A stretch of 64,000 bases of DNA from Pseudomonadota bacterium (GTDB lineage Bacteria > Desulfobacterota > Desulfovibrionia > Desulfovibrionales > Desulfovibrionaceae), in contig JAHIUW010000017.1 of NCBI GenBank assembly GCA_018816865.1, forward strand, positions 1 through 64,000. Direction: 5' to 3'. The notes below the pieces were generated by a model. It worked only from the letters and a program-made list of their open reading frames with translations. It ran no database searches and had not been told where the DNA came from. Shown in pieces: positions 16,395-25,579 of the stretch; the stretch's first letter is position 1; each line of letters opens with the position of its first letter. Made by a program: the position numbers and the translations under genes.

Positions 16395-16909
16395 CCTTGT
16401 TTCCTCCTCTCCCATCCCAGCAGGACCGCGCCTGCCATGGCGATGAGCAGCACCACGGAAATCAGTTCGAAGGCCAGCACGAAGTCCTCCAGCAATCCCT
16501 TGCCGAGGTATTCAATACCGATCTCGACGGGCTGGCCAGTAGTGACCTGGGGCACGTTCAGGACCATGGCCCCGAGGACCACGGCGGGGAAGAGCCCACC
16601 CAACAGCGCAAACAAGAGCTTGCGCGCACCAGCCTTTTTCATGCCCTCTTCGCTGCCCGAAGGGCCCTTGGTAAGCATGATGGCGAAGAAGATCAGGATC
16701 ACCACCGCGCCCACGTAGATGAGCAGTTGCATGAATGCGATGAACGGTGCGTTCATGAGCAGATACATCCCGGCGACCCCGAACAGGGTCAGGATGAGAC
16801 CAACCATGGCCCGGACGAGGCTCTTGGCGAGCACCGCTATGCATCCGCCCAGCAGTACGGCCACCGCATACAGGGCGAACAGTATCTTGGCGACGACTAA
16901 GTATTCCAT
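16391..16909 (-). CDS. nuoJ: NADH-quinone oxidoreductase subunit J
   Basis: A 172-aa subunit with five transmembrane helices. The conserved third helix LLIYVGAVVILIFFAIML holds the pi-bulge and Tyr typical of NuoJ. Its stop overlaps the nuoK start. The length and position in the operon are as expected. Confidence 0.92.
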   Translation of the reverse strand: MEYLVVAKILFALYAVAVLLGGCIAVLAKSLVRAMVGLILTLFGVAGMYLLMNAPFIAFMQLLIYVGAVVILIFFAIMLTKGPSGSEEGMKKAGARKLLFALLGGLFPAVVLGAMVLNVPQVTTGQPVEIGIEYLGKGLLEDFVLAFELISVVLLIAMAGAVLLGWERRKQG

Positions 16910-16971
16910 CGGCTACCGGCCCTCTCTTCCTTGTTGCGCACCGGAGCTGCCCGGTGCTTGAAGCTCAAAAT

Positions 16972-17583
16972 CTATGCCTCCGCCGGCTCGGCGGTTTCCT
17001 TTTCCACGGCCTTGGCGGCCTTCTTGGGTGCAGGTGCGGGCATCTTGGCAGCCCGCTCTTTGAGGTCGACCAGCAGGTCGTACTCAAATTCCTTGCGGCT
17101 GTATCCCGCAAGGTAGACATCGCTGGAATACTCGATGGATTTCACCGGGCAGACCTCGACACAGGTGCCGCACAGGCTGCACAGGTTGAAATCCAGAGTC
17201 CACTTGGAAGGCGTCTTGGGTGCCTTGTCCTTGGGCGGAGCCTGCTTCTCAGGCTGGATTCCACCAGGCATGTCCTTGGCAGCCACGGCCTCGGAAATGG
17301 GGTCTTCCTTGGGCGGCTTCATCTTGACGACCTTGATGCAGCTCGACGGACAACTGGTCACGCAGAGCATGCAGCAAATGCACTTGGCCACATCGGGCTG
17401 CTTGGGTTTGCCCACCAGTTGCACATGCCCCTTGAAAGTGGAGATGTTATCCACTGTCTGGCGGGGGTAATGCACGGTGATCTGCGGCAGGACGAAGTTC
17501 TTACCAGTGACCTTGAGACCGACCACCAGGCTCCATTGCCTTTTGACGGTTTCCCAAAATGTCAGCTTTTTCCGTTCTTTCAT
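16972..17583 (-). CDS. nuoI: NADH-quinone oxidoreductase subunit I (2x 4Fe-4S)
   Basis: A 203-aa peripheral subunit carrying clusters N6a and N6b, which lead electrons towards N2 in NuoB. Both motifs are visible: CICCMLCVTSCP near residue 78 and CSLCGTCVEVCP near residue 138. A Lys/Pro-rich insert of about 40 residues (PEKQAPPKDKAPKTP) separates them, longer than in the E. coli protein. The C-terminus is an Ala/Glu/Lys-rich tail, echoing the NuoC tail. Confidence 0.92.
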   Translation of the reverse strand: MKERKKLTFWETVKRQWSLVVGLKVTGKNFVLPQITVHYPRQTVDNISTFKGHVQLVGKPKQPDVAKCICCMLCVTSCPSSCIKVVKMKPPKEDPISEAVAAKDMPGGIQPEKQAPPKDKAPKTPSKWTLDFNLCSLCGTCVEVCPVKSIEYSSDVYLAGYSRKEFEYDLLVDLKERAAKMPAPAPKKAAKAVEKETAEPAEA

Positions 17584-17638
17584 TGTCCGGCACCCTCGTT
17601 TGTATCGGGTTGGCCAGCCCTTGCGGGCTTGGCCTGTC

Positions 17639-18652
17639 CTACATCATCGGCAGATTCAGCCCAATGATCTTAATGTACAGGGCAGTGGCCAGCAGATTGA
17701 TGATGGCCAGGGGAATCAGCCACTTCCATGCGATGTTCAAGAGCTGGTCGAAGCGCACACGCGGATAGGTCCAGCGGAACCACATCATGGTGAAGATCAG
17801 GAAATAGACCTTGATCAGGAACCACCAGGGGCCATCCATCACCGGGCCCTTCCAGCCGCCCAGGAACAGGGCGGTGGCGACACTGCTGACCACGATCATG
17901 TTGGCGTACTCGGCCAGGAAGAACAGACCGAAACCCATGCCCGAATACTCGGTATGGAAGCCTGCGGTCAGCTCGCTTTCGGCCTCGGGCAGGTCGAAAG
18001 GCGCGCGATTGGTCTCGGCCAGGGCGCAGATGAAGTAGATCAGGAAGGCGAAGGGCTGCATGGCGCCCAGCCACATCCAAGGCCAGCTGCCCTGGCTGTT
18101 CACGATGGTCGAGAGGTTCATGGAACCGGTCATCATGACCACCGCCAGCAGCGACAGCAGCATGGGGATCTCGTAAGCCACGGACTGCGCCACCGCACGA
18201 GCGGCGCCCAAAAGCGACCACTTGTTGTTGGAGCTCCAGCCGGCCAGACACAGAGAAAGCACGCCGAGCCCGGCAAAAGCCAGGATCAGCAGGATACCCA
18301 GATTGACCTCGTGGGCGACGATCACTTCTCCCCAGGGAATGGGCAAGAGCGTCACGAACACGGGCAAAAATGCCAGGAACGGCGCAGCCCAGAACAGAAT
18401 CCTGTCCGCACCCTTGGGCATGAACAACTGCTTGGCGATCAGCTTGATTGCGTCGGCCACGGTTTGCAGCAGGCCGTGAGGACCCACTTCAAAGGGACCT
18501 GGCCGGCGCTGGAAATGACCTGCAACCTTGCGCTCCATCCAGACCAGAAGCACCGCGTTCAGTCCCACGAAAGCAGCCAGGCAAACCAGTCCGATTGCGA
18601 TCTGGAGCAGTTCCACGGGGATTCCACCCATCATTGTGCTGAGTTCGTTCAT
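17639..18652 (-). CDS. nuoH: NADH-quinone oxidoreductase subunit H
   Basis: A 337-aa membrane subunit forming the quinone chamber. Diagnostic sequences are MERKVAGHFQRRPGP, the acidic loop ALAETNRAPFDLPEAESEL and MWFRWTYPRVRFDQL. It has eight or more helices and normal length. Its ATG overlaps the nuoD stop by 4 bases. Confidence 0.94.
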   Translation of the reverse strand: MNELSTMMGGIPVELLQIAIGLVCLAAFVGLNAVLLVWMERKVAGHFQRRPGPFEVGPHGLLQTVADAIKLIAKQLFMPKGADRILFWAAPFLAFLPVFVTLLPIPWGEVIVAHEVNLGILLILAFAGLGVLSLCLAGWSSNNKWSLLGAARAVAQSVAYEIPMLLSLLAVVMMTGSMNLSTIVNSQGSWPWMWLGAMQPFAFLIYFICALAETNRAPFDLPEAESELTAGFHTEYSGMGFGLFFLAEYANMIVVSSVATALFLGGWKGPVMDGPWWFLIKVYFLIFTMMWFRWTYPRVRFDQLLNIAWKWLIPLAIINLLATALYIKIIGLNLPMM

Positions 18653-19815
18653 CGGTCGATCTCCGGGATAACCAAGTCAATACTTCCCAGGATGGACACC
18701 GCGTCCGCCAGGATGGTCCCGGTCGCCAGTTCGGCAAACAGGGACAGGTTGCAGTAGCCGGGGGCCCGCAACTTGATACGGTACGGCGTCTTGGACCCGT
18801 CGCTGACAAGATGGATGCCGATCTTGCCGCGTGCTCCCTCGGTGGCCATGTAGACCTCGCCCGCCTCGGGCTTGTAGGTAGGCTTGGGGGCCTTCTTGAC
18901 GATATGGCCGCCCTCGGCCTTGTCGATCTGATCCAGGGCCTGCTCGATGATGCGCAGGCTCTGCTCCATCTCCTCGACGCGCACCAGGTAGCGGGCAAAG
19001 GCGTCGCCTTCCTGGTACACGGGGATGTCGAAATCGAAACGGTCATAGACAGAATAAGGCTCGTCCCTGCGGCAATCGTAGTTGACGCCTGAACCTCGGG
19101 CCACCGGGCCGGTAGCGCCATAGCGAATGGCCATGTCCCTATCTATAACGCCGATATTCTCAACACGGCCCCGCAGGATGACGTTGTCGGTGACAAGGTC
19201 CTTGTACATGGGCCAGCGTTCGCGTTGGTACTTAACCCAGTCACGGATGCTTTCCAGCACCGCGGGGGACAGGTCCTTGAGTACGCCGCCGAAGCGGTGG
19301 AAACAGTATGTCAGGCGGGATCCTGTGGGATCCTGCATGATATCCAGCATCTTTTCGCGATCCGCAAAGGCGTACATGATGGGCGTGAAAGCCCCGAGGT
19401 CAAGCAGGTAGGCCCCCCACCACAAGAGGTGCGAGGCAATCCTGTTCATCTCGGTCATGATCACGCGGATGTACTCAGCCCGTTCCGGCACCTCGATGCC
19501 GCCCAGCTTTTCCACCGCCATCACATAGGTATGGGCCCAACCCATGGCATGCAGGTAATCCACCCGCCCCATATTGGGCAGGAACTGCCAATAGGTCTTG
19601 GACTCGCCCATCTTCTCGTGCATCCGATGGATGTAGCCCAGCACCGGCTCGGCCCGCTTGATGTACTCGCCGTCGAGCTCGCACACCACGCGCAGTACGC
19701 CGTGGGTGGACGGATGCTGAGGTCCCATGTTGATGACCATGGTGTCATCGTCTGGGCCTCTCTCGAAATGCCTGCAATAGGCATCCCCAAGAATCTGATC
19801 GTCAAATTTGAGCAT
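18649..19815 (-). CDS. nuoD: NADH-quinone oxidoreductase subunit D (49-kDa)
   Basis: A 388-aa subunit related to the large subunit of NiFe hydrogenases that lines the quinone site with NuoB. Visible signatures are MGPQHPSTHGVLR and YIHRMHEKMGESKTYWQF near the N-terminus and the terminal IDLVIPEIDR. It is separate from NuoC, unlike the fused NuoCD of enterobacteria. Confidence 0.94.
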   Translation of the reverse strand: MLKFDDQILGDAYCRHFERGPDDDTMVINMGPQHPSTHGVLRVVCELDGEYIKRAEPVLGYIHRMHEKMGESKTYWQFLPNMGRVDYLHAMGWAHTYVMAVEKLGGIEVPERAEYIRVIMTEMNRIASHLLWWGAYLLDLGAFTPIMYAFADREKMLDIMQDPTGSRLTYCFHRFGGVLKDLSPAVLESIRDWVKYQRERWPMYKDLVTDNVILRGRVENIGVIDRDMAIRYGATGPVARGSGVNYDCRRDEPYSVYDRFDFDIPVYQEGDAFARYLVRVEEMEQSLRIIEQALDQIDKAEGGHIVKKAPKPTYKPEAGEVYMATEGARGKIGIHLVSDGSKTPYRIKLRAPGYCNLSLFAELATGTILADAVSILGSIDLVIPEIDR

Positions 19816-19876
19816 GGCGCATTCCCGTTTTGGGCGTTGACAGCCTTGCGGCCGTTCCCGGTCGCAGGTCCGTTAT

Positions 19877-20530
19877 CTACTCCGCCTCGTCCTCGACAGC
19901 GGCGTCACCTTCAGCAGCCTCAGCGGCTTCCTTCTCGGCTACAGCGGCGGCTTCTGCAGCTTCCTTCTCGGCCACAGCGGCGGCTTCGGCGGCCTCCGCC
20001 TCTGCCCGAATGGCTGCGAGCCGTTCCTCCAGCTGCCCGAGCAGGGGATAATCCCCGGCGCAGGGGTCCAGCTCCGTGAACCGCAACAGCCCCAGCATGG
20101 ATTGGCGCTTGCCATCCGCCTTGACCAGGGGCTTTTCCTCCATGTCATCGGGCAAAAGCAGCCGCGAAGGATTGGGGTTGCCCTTGAAGACCACCGGATA
20201 AAAGTCCATGCACTCGCGCTCGTGCCATTCCGCACCCTGATAGATGTCGGCGATGGACGGCACAGTGGGGTCTTCCCGGTCCGCAATCACCCGGACCGTG
20301 ATGCGCCCGGGTGAATCGAAATGGTCGAAGTGATAAAGGACGACATAACCTTCCTCCATGTCGAGGCAGGTCACGTCCTCCAGGAAAAATCCTTGTTTGT
20401 AAAACCTCTTCGCCGCCGCCTTGATCCAGGCCCCGTCGAGGAAGATGCTGGCATTTTCGCCAGTCACACCAAAGTCGCTTGTCGCGATACAGACCGTTGT
20501 CAGGCCTTCGAGCCACTGCATGTCTCGCAT
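19877..20530 (-). CDS. nuoC: NADH-quinone oxidoreductase subunit C with Ala/Glu repeat tail
   Basis: The 30-kDa subunit, 217 aa. The signature is visible at residues of about 85-125 (PSIADIYQGAEWHERECMDF, then YPVVFKGNPNPSRLLLPDD). The C-terminal 45 residues consist of AEAAEAA and AVAEKEAAE units, two copies of AAAVAEKEAAE and degenerate relatives, giving a single charged helix. This tail is not part of the core fold. A similar but shorter tail is present on NuoI. Confidence 0.9.
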   Translation of the reverse strand: MRDMQWLEGLTTVCIATSDFGVTGENASIFLDGAWIKAAAKRFYKQGFFLEDVTCLDMEEGYVVLYHFDHFDSPGRITVRVIADREDPTVPSIADIYQGAEWHERECMDFYPVVFKGNPNPSRLLLPDDMEEKPLVKADGKRQSMLGLLRFTELDPCAGDYPLLGQLEERLAAIRAEAEAAEAAAVAEKEAAEAAAVAEKEAAEAAEGDAAVEDEAE

Positions 20531-20535
20531 CCCCC

Positions 20536-21060
20536 CTAGCCCTGGTCCGGCTCAGGCCAAAAACGGCGGCCGGTGATCTTTTCCTGCAGCTTGAACAGCC
20601 CTTCGAGCAGCCCTTCCGGACGCGGCGGGCAGCCGGGGACGTACACATCCACGGGGATCAGCTGGTCAACACCTTCAATGATGCCGTACTGGCCTTTGAA
20701 CTTGAACGGACCGCCGGAGATGGCGCAGTTGCCCATGGCGATGACGTACTTGGGCGCAGGCATCTGTTCGTACAGCCGGATCACCGCCGGGGCCATCTTC
20801 TTGGACACCGTGCCGGCTACGATCATCAGGTCGGCCTGACGCGGCGAGGGACGAAAGACCTCGGCCCCGAAGCGTGCGATGTCGAACCGGGCCATGCCCA
20901 CGGACATCATTTCAATGGCGCAGCAGGCCAAGCCGAAAGTCATTGGCCACAACGACATGGCCCGACAAAGGTCCAACGCCTTGCCCACGAGCTTCAGGTT
21001 GACCATCGGGTCGTCCTGCGTCGTGATGGCCTCTCTTATTGCGAAATTTTGCGCGGCCAT
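20536..21060 (-). CDS. nuoB: NADH-quinone oxidoreductase subunit B (N2 cluster)
   Basis: A 174-aa subunit holding the terminal N2 cluster. The tandem Cys pair ([13 protein letters not shown]), the third Cys ([12 protein letters not shown]) and the fourth ([11 protein letters not shown]) are all present. The start overlaps nuoA by 25 bases and follows AGGGAG. Confidence 0.95.
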   Translation of the reverse strand: MAAQNFAIREAITTQDDPMVNLKLVGKALDLCRAMSLWPMTFGLACCAIEMMSVGMARFDIARFGAEVFRPSPRQADLMIVAGTVSKKMAPAVIRLYEQMPAPKYVIAMGNCAISGGPFKFKGQYGIIEGVDQLIPVDVYVPGCPPRPEGLLEGLFKLQEKITGRRFWPEPDQG

Positions 21061-21419
21061 TCAAACACTCCCTTCTTCCAAAAATAGACACATCCCAATC
21101 CAAGCACGACGATGAAGATCAACGTCTTGAAGAACGGCCACCAGCCTTGAGAGAACGGATAGTAGGCCGCCACGGGGAACAGGTAGAGGACGTCGACGTC
21201 AAAGGCCAGGAACAGGAGGGCGTAAATCCAGTAGTTGATGCCGAATCGGATCCAGGAAGTCTGGCCGTGGGGCTGCATGCCGCACTCGTAGGGCTCAAGA
21301 TGATCCCCGCCCCGGACCCGGGGAGCCAAAATGACAGAGCCGAGAATCGGTCCTAAACCAAAAACGACGGCAAGCAACAATGCCAGCACGATCGCGAGGT
21401 TCAGCCAAGTAAAGACCAT
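21036..21419 (-). CDS. nuoA: NADH-quinone oxidoreductase subunit A
   Basis: A 127-aa three-helix membrane subunit and first gene of the operon. The conserved loop [10 protein letters not shown] and the acidic helix [15 protein letters not shown] identify it. AAGGAGG precedes the ATG by 9 nt, the strongest ribosome binding site in the operon. Confidence 0.94.
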   Translation of the reverse strand: MVFTWLNLAIVLALLLAVVFGLGPILGSVILAPRVRGGDHLEPYECGMQPHGQTSWIRFGINYWIYALLFLAFDVDVLYLFPVAAYYPFSQGWWPFFKTLIFIVVLGLGCVYFWKKGVFEWPRKISQ

Positions 21420-22095
21420 ATGCCTCGTCCTCCTTATGGATTGAGGCGCTCTGCATGATCGACCGGCAAGGGAACGGCCCTGACCGGCGACCTACATCAA
21501 GCCTGAAACACAGACATTTTTAAACTCTGAGGCTCGACATCCGAACCATATTTGAACACAATATGTCAAGCCGATAAATTTCCAAATCGCATTTAACATG
21601 CGCTCGTCTTATATCTATATTAAAGCCAAAACTACTTCAGCGTGCATTATCTATGCACTGCTGGCGACTTGTTTCATACTGCGGAGGTCGTGTACTGTTT
21701 GTCCATTCAAACACTGTCCCCAATCCAGGTACAACGTAGCTTTCGCTGTTTCAACGCACCGCCTTCTCTTGGCCTGTCCCGGCAAAAATCCCGACCGGCC
21801 ACCCAGGCTAATCAGAACCCCTCCCCGCATCGCCCTCATTTTCTCTGGGCAATAAACCAGGATGGTGCAAGGACTGGCACTTAATCACGACAAGTTGTTG
21901 AACAACATGCTCCAAGGGATAACAAGGGCTATTTTATATTGTTATTTATTTCACAAGGGCAGCAGGCTTTGTTGCACCCTCCCAAGGCGCAGTAATTTTG
22001 CTTGAGCGTGGTTGGCCCATTTGTCCGGAACCCGCCATTATCTAACCCCCTCGCGGAGACTCCGCATCATTCTTGAAAACCAGGGAGAAGCAACC
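21420..22095. other. Intergenic region holding the nuo promoter
   Basis: About 676 bases separate nuoA (minus) from the remnant gene at 22096 (plus). It is A+T-richer than its surroundings. No credible gene is seen: short frames near 21598-21884 lack ribosome binding sites and look random. A TTGACA-like -35 for nuo lies on the minus strand at 21569-21564, next to a palindrome listed separately. Further on are GTTGTT-G-AACAAC at about 21893-21905 and three CAAGGG copies at about 21913-21960. The span may include decayed sequence. Confidence 0.5.
21547..21565. promoter_or_regulatory. Palindrome CATATT-N7-AATATG overlapping the presumed nuo promoter
   Basis: A perfect 6-bp inverted repeat with a 7-bp spacer overlaps the minus-strand TTGACA (21564-21569), about 130-150 bases upstream of nuoA. 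A repressor or global regulator site is plausible. No good -10 at standard spacing was found, so the promoter assignment is weak. Confidence 0.4.
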
Positions 22096-22308
22096 ATGGG
22101 CATGGATACCGTGTACAGCACTTGTGGAATGTGTACCGTCCGCTGTCCCATCATGGTCAAGGTGGAAAACGTGGATGTGACCTCCATCCAGGGCAACCCG
22201 CACGACGCCGGCATGAAAGGCGGCCTGGAGAAATGCAACCAGACGGGCGGCGGCCTCGCCATGCAGGAACACTTCATCTCCGTGCACAAGTCCATGCACA
22301 GGGTCTAG
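22096..22308 (+). pseudogene. N-terminal remnant of a molybdopterin oxidoreductase (4Fe-4S domain only)
   Basis: A 70-codon frame that begins exactly like the catalytic subunit of PsrA/PhsA-type molybdopterin oxidoreductases. VYSTCGMCTVRCPIMVKVEN is followed by IQGNPHDAGMKGGL and a fourth Cys, giving the FS0 4Fe-4S site. It then meets TAG at 22306-22308. Reading on in frame gives about 20 residues (PVLDRTDKIRERASGTSIYL) that still look family-like, then another stop. The remaining 600 or more residues are absent. A good AGGGAGA site precedes the ATG, so a short Fe-S peptide may still be made. Confidence 0.75.
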
Positions 22309-22445
22309 CCCGTCCTGGACCGCACAGACAAAATCCGCGAGCGCGCCTCAGGTACGTCCATTTATTTGTAGTTTGCACTCCCACAGCTCGGGAGGGTATA
22401 AATACTCAAGCCTCCATTCACCTCCGCCGCAAAGGATTGCACCTC

Positions 22446-23213
22446 ATGCCTCAGTTCATCGCCCTGCTGACCCTCCTGTCCTGCCTGCTTACCTCACCCG
22501 CCTGGGCCGGGGCGACCGTGCCCTTCTGCCCCGGCGAAAAGCTGACCTACCGCCTGAGCTGGGAAGCTGTGCCCGCCGGCGAGGCCTGCATCGAGGTCAT
22601 GCCCCCGGCCGAGATGGACGGCCAGCAAGCCCGACATTTTCGGATGACAGCCCGCACCAACAGCTTTGCGGACCTCTTCTACAAGGTGCGCGACCAGGTG
22701 GACTCCTACACCGATGCGGGCATGACCAGATCCTTGCTCTATCTCCAGAACCAGCGCGAAGGCTCCTACAAGCGCAACATCACGGTGAACTTCTTCTGGG
22801 ACCGAGGCCGGGCCCAATACTCCAACATCATCAACGGCCCCAAGAAACCCATCGTCATTCTCCCCGGCACCTTCGACCCGCTGTCCATTTTCTACGCCTT
22901 CCGCTTCATGGATATCCGTGAAGGGGCCTCGGTGACCTGCCCGGTGACCGATGGCGTGAAATGCGTCATCGGCGGGGCCGAGGTCATCGGCCGCGAGACC
23001 ATCAAGGTCCCCGCCGGGACCTTCGACACCTTCGTGGTCCAGCCCGAGTTGCAACACATTGGCGGGGTGTTCAAAAAAAGCAAGGACGCCAAGCTGCTGA
23101 TCTGGGTCACCGCAGACGAGCGCCTGCTCCCGGTCAGGATCTCCAGCAAGGTCATTGTCGGGCGATTCTACGCCGAACTCAGTGTTGCGGATATTCCTGA
23201 TGGCTGCCCCTGA
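22446..23213 (+). CDS. Secreted DUF3108 protein
   Basis: A 255-aa protein with a signal peptide (LLTLLSCLLTSPAWAG, cleavage near residue 22). The mature part starts with PFCPGEKLTYRLSWEAVPAGEA and contains LPGTFDPLSIFYAFRF and a terminal segment VTADERLLPVRISSKV, the pattern of the DUF3108 envelope family. Its function is unknown; a beta-rich periplasmic or outer-membrane-associated role is likely. The ATG at 22446 follows AAAGGA; the longer frame upstream overlaps the remnant gene and is not used. Confidence 0.8.
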   Translation: MPQFIALLTLLSCLLTSPAWAGATVPFCPGEKLTYRLSWEAVPAGEACIEVMPPAEMDGQQARHFRMTARTNSFADLFYKVRDQVDSYTDAGMTRSLLYLQNQREGSYKRNITVNFFWDRGRAQYSNIINGPKKPIVILPGTFDPLSIFYAFRFMDIREGASVTCPVTDGVKCVIGGAEVIGRETIKVPAGTFDTFVVQPELQHIGGVFKKSKDAKLLIWVTADERLLPVRISSKVIVGRFYAELSVADIPDGCP

Positions 23214-23338
23214 AACCAATCAAGATTTTCAATCATTCCTGAATTATATTAAAACAGTAGCAGCTTTGCTTTTTGTCTGATATCTGCGAACTGGAACAAG
23301 CACTTAGACCTCTATCGCGGACAGCCCAAAGCAAGTTC

Positions 23339-25579
23339 ATGAACAATCAGCTCCCGTCGATTCTCGTCGTTGACGATGAATACATCACCCTGAGACTGGT
23401 CGAAAGCGACCTCAGCGAACACGGTTACAGCGTAACCACCGCCCTCAGCGGACAGCAGGCACTGGACATGGCACTGGACAGCCCACCGGATCTGATCCTG
23501 CTGGATGCGGCCATGCCGGACATGGACGGTTTCGAGACCTGCCGCAAGCTCAAGGAACACGAGACCCTGGCCACCATCCCGATCCTGTTTCTCTCCGCCA
23601 ACGACAACTCGAACTGCAAGGTCAGGGCCTTCGAAGCCGGAGCCGTCGATTTCGTAGCCAAGCCCTTTGAGATGAACGAGCTCCTGGTCCGCATCCAGAC
23701 CCACCGGACCATCCGTGACCAGAAGGAATTGATCCAGCTATACACCAGACATCTTGAAGAGATGGTCGACCAGCGGGCCCGGAAACTCTCCGAGGCCCAG
23801 AACGAACTGGCCCGCGACTTCGACATCCAGAAGACCTTGAAGGGACTGATGGAACTCTCGCTCCACGAAAACTCCCTGCTTGAGACCCTGGAGCAGGCGC
23901 TGACCATCGCGCTGTCCGTCGAATGGCTCACAGCCAGTTCCGTGGGGGCCATTTTCCTGGCCAACGCCGAAAGCGGGCAACTGAGCATGGCCGTTCATTC
24001 CCAGCTGCCCCTGGAAATCCTGCGCCAATGCTCCACGGTCCCCCTGGGCACTTGCGTCTGCGGTCGGGCAGCCGAGCGCCGCACCATCCAGGTCAACACC
24101 AACCAATCCACCGGGCACGAACGACACTGCGTCGGTCTGGGCAACCACAGCAACGTCAGCGTGCCCATCTGCACGGATGACAGGCTGCTGGGCGTGCTGA
24201 CCCTGGTCATTGCCGAAACGGAAGAACTCGACGCCAAGGCGCACCAGTTTCTCGAAGGGGTAGCGGACGTGCTGGCTGCCCTGATCCGGCAAAAGCGCAC
24301 AGAAGCCGACCTGCGAAGGCATGCCTATTCCGACGTGCTCACCGGTCTGTCCAACCGCACCAGCCTGCTCGCCTGGCTGGACAAGACCCTGGCTGTGGGC
24401 AAATCCGTGACCATCTGCACACTGAACCTGGACAAGTTCCACATCATCAACGATGGCCTGGGCCATGGCATGGGTGACCAGTTGCTGCAGTCGTTCGCCT
24501 CCAGGCTCTCGGACTTCCGAGCCGGCAACACCATCGTCGCCCGACTGGGCGGAGACGAATTCGCCCTGGCCCTCTCCGGCGGCATCACCCAGACGGCAGC
24601 CATAAGCTTCGCCAAGGCCGTGCAGGCGTCCATGGCCGAACCGCTGACCGTAGCCGGACAGAGCTTCTATATCACCGCCTGCGTGGGTATTTCCCAGGCC
24701 GATTCGGGCGATGACGCACAGACCATTCTGCGCGACACGCACATTGCCCTGCATCTGGCCAAGCGCCAGGGACCGGGCAGCATCGCCGCGTTCGACCCCA
24801 TCATGCATGAGCGGGCGGGGAAGGTGATGCGCACAGCCACGGACCTGCGCAAGGCCCTGATGAAGGACGAATTCGTCATCCACTTCCAACCCATCGTGGC
24901 CCTGGCCACCAGAAAGGTCATCGGAGCCGAGGCCCTGGTGCGCTGGAACCATCCCCTGCGAGGCCTGACCGCCCCGGACGAGTTCATTCCCATCGCCGAG
25001 GACACCGGCCAGATCGGACTGTTGGGCGAATGGGTACTGCGCAACGCCTGCAAGCGCTACTTTGAGCTGGCAGCGCGGGCAAATCATGAGCGCTTCACGC
25101 TGGCGGTCAACATCTCCGGACTGCAACTGAGCAAAAGCGGGCTTGTGCAGCAGGTGGAAACAATCCTCCGAGAAACAGGGGTCCCCGCGCAGATGCTCAA
25201 GCTGGAAATCACGGAAACAGCGGCCATGGGCAATGCGGAAAAGACCATTCCCAAGCTGAACCGCCTGCGCGAACTGGGCGTGGGCCTGTCCATCGACGAT
25301 TTCGGCACCGGGTACTCCTCACTCTCCTACCTGCACCGTTTCCCCATCGACACCATCAAGATCGACCGGTCATTCGTGGGCGCCATGTCCCCGGACAACG
25401 AAAACATGGAGATCGTGCGAACCGTGCTGACCCTGGCCGACGTGCTGGGGCTGGACGTGGTGGCCGAAGGCGTGGAAACCGAGGAGCAGGCCCAGCTCCT
25501 CAATTCCATGGGCTGCCGCAGAGGCCAGGGCTATCTCTTCGCCCGGCCCCTGCCCTTCGAGGACTTCGGACCATTCTAG
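23339..25579 (+). CDS. Response regulator with GAF, GGDEF and EAL domains
   Basis: A cyclic-di-GMP signalling protein of 746 aa. The receiver domain (about residues 5-125) has the acidic pocket, D56 (LILLDAAMPD) and K107 (AKPFE). A coiled coil follows, then a GAF domain (about 165-330). The GGDEF domain (about 345-500) carries an intact GGDEF (RLGGDEFALAL), and the EAL domain (about 515-745) carries EALVRW, DDFGTGYSS and AEGVETEEQ. Both catalytic motifs look intact, so it may make and degrade c-di-GMP. The start chosen is MNNQ at 23339; a TTG at 23273 is an alternative. It appears monocistronic. Confidence 0.9.
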   Translation: MNNQLPSILVVDDEYITLRLVESDLSEHGYSVTTALSGQQALDMALDSPPDLILLDAAMPDMDGFETCRKLKEHETLATIPILFLSANDNSNCKVRAFEAGAVDFVAKPFEMNELLVRIQTHRTIRDQKELIQLYTRHLEEMVDQRARKLSEAQNELARDFDIQKTLKGLMELSLHENSLLETLEQALTIALSVEWLTASSVGAIFLANAESGQLSMAVHSQLPLEILRQCSTVPLGTCVCGRAAERRTIQVNTNQSTGHERHCVGLGNHSNVSVPICTDDRLLGVLTLVIAETEELDAKAHQFLEGVADVLAALIRQKRTEADLRRHAYSDVLTGLSNRTSLLAWLDKTLAVGKSVTICTLNLDKFHIINDGLGHGMGDQLLQSFASRLSDFRAGNTIVARLGGDEFALALSGGITQTAAISFAKAVQASMAEPLTVAGQSFYITACVGISQADSGDDAQTILRDTHIALHLAKRQGPGSIAAFDPIMHERAGKVMRTATDLRKALMKDEFVIHFQPIVALATRKVIGAEALVRWNHPLRGLTAPDEFIPIAEDTGQIGLLGEWVLRNACKRYFELAARANHERFTLAVNISGLQLSKSGLVQQVETILRETGVPAQMLKLEITETAAMGNAEKTIPKLNRLRELGVGLSIDDFGTGYSSLSYLHRFPIDTIKIDRSFVGAMSPDNENMEIVRTVLTLADVLGLDVVAEGVETEEQAQLLNSMGCRRGQGYLFARPLPFEDFGPF

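Noticed and set aside
21598-21884. Short plus-strand genes in the nuo upstream region
   Set aside because: They lack ribosome binding sites, have random-looking composition and overlap each other in different frames.
22096-22371. TAG in the molybdopterin remnant as a recoded sense codon
   Set aside because: TAG is not a selenocysteine codon, and the frame closes again after about 20 codons with the rest of the enzyme absent.
23738-25126. 462-residue minus-strand frame opposite the GGDEF-EAL gene
   Set aside because: A shadow frame; the plus-strand protein has complete domain motifs.
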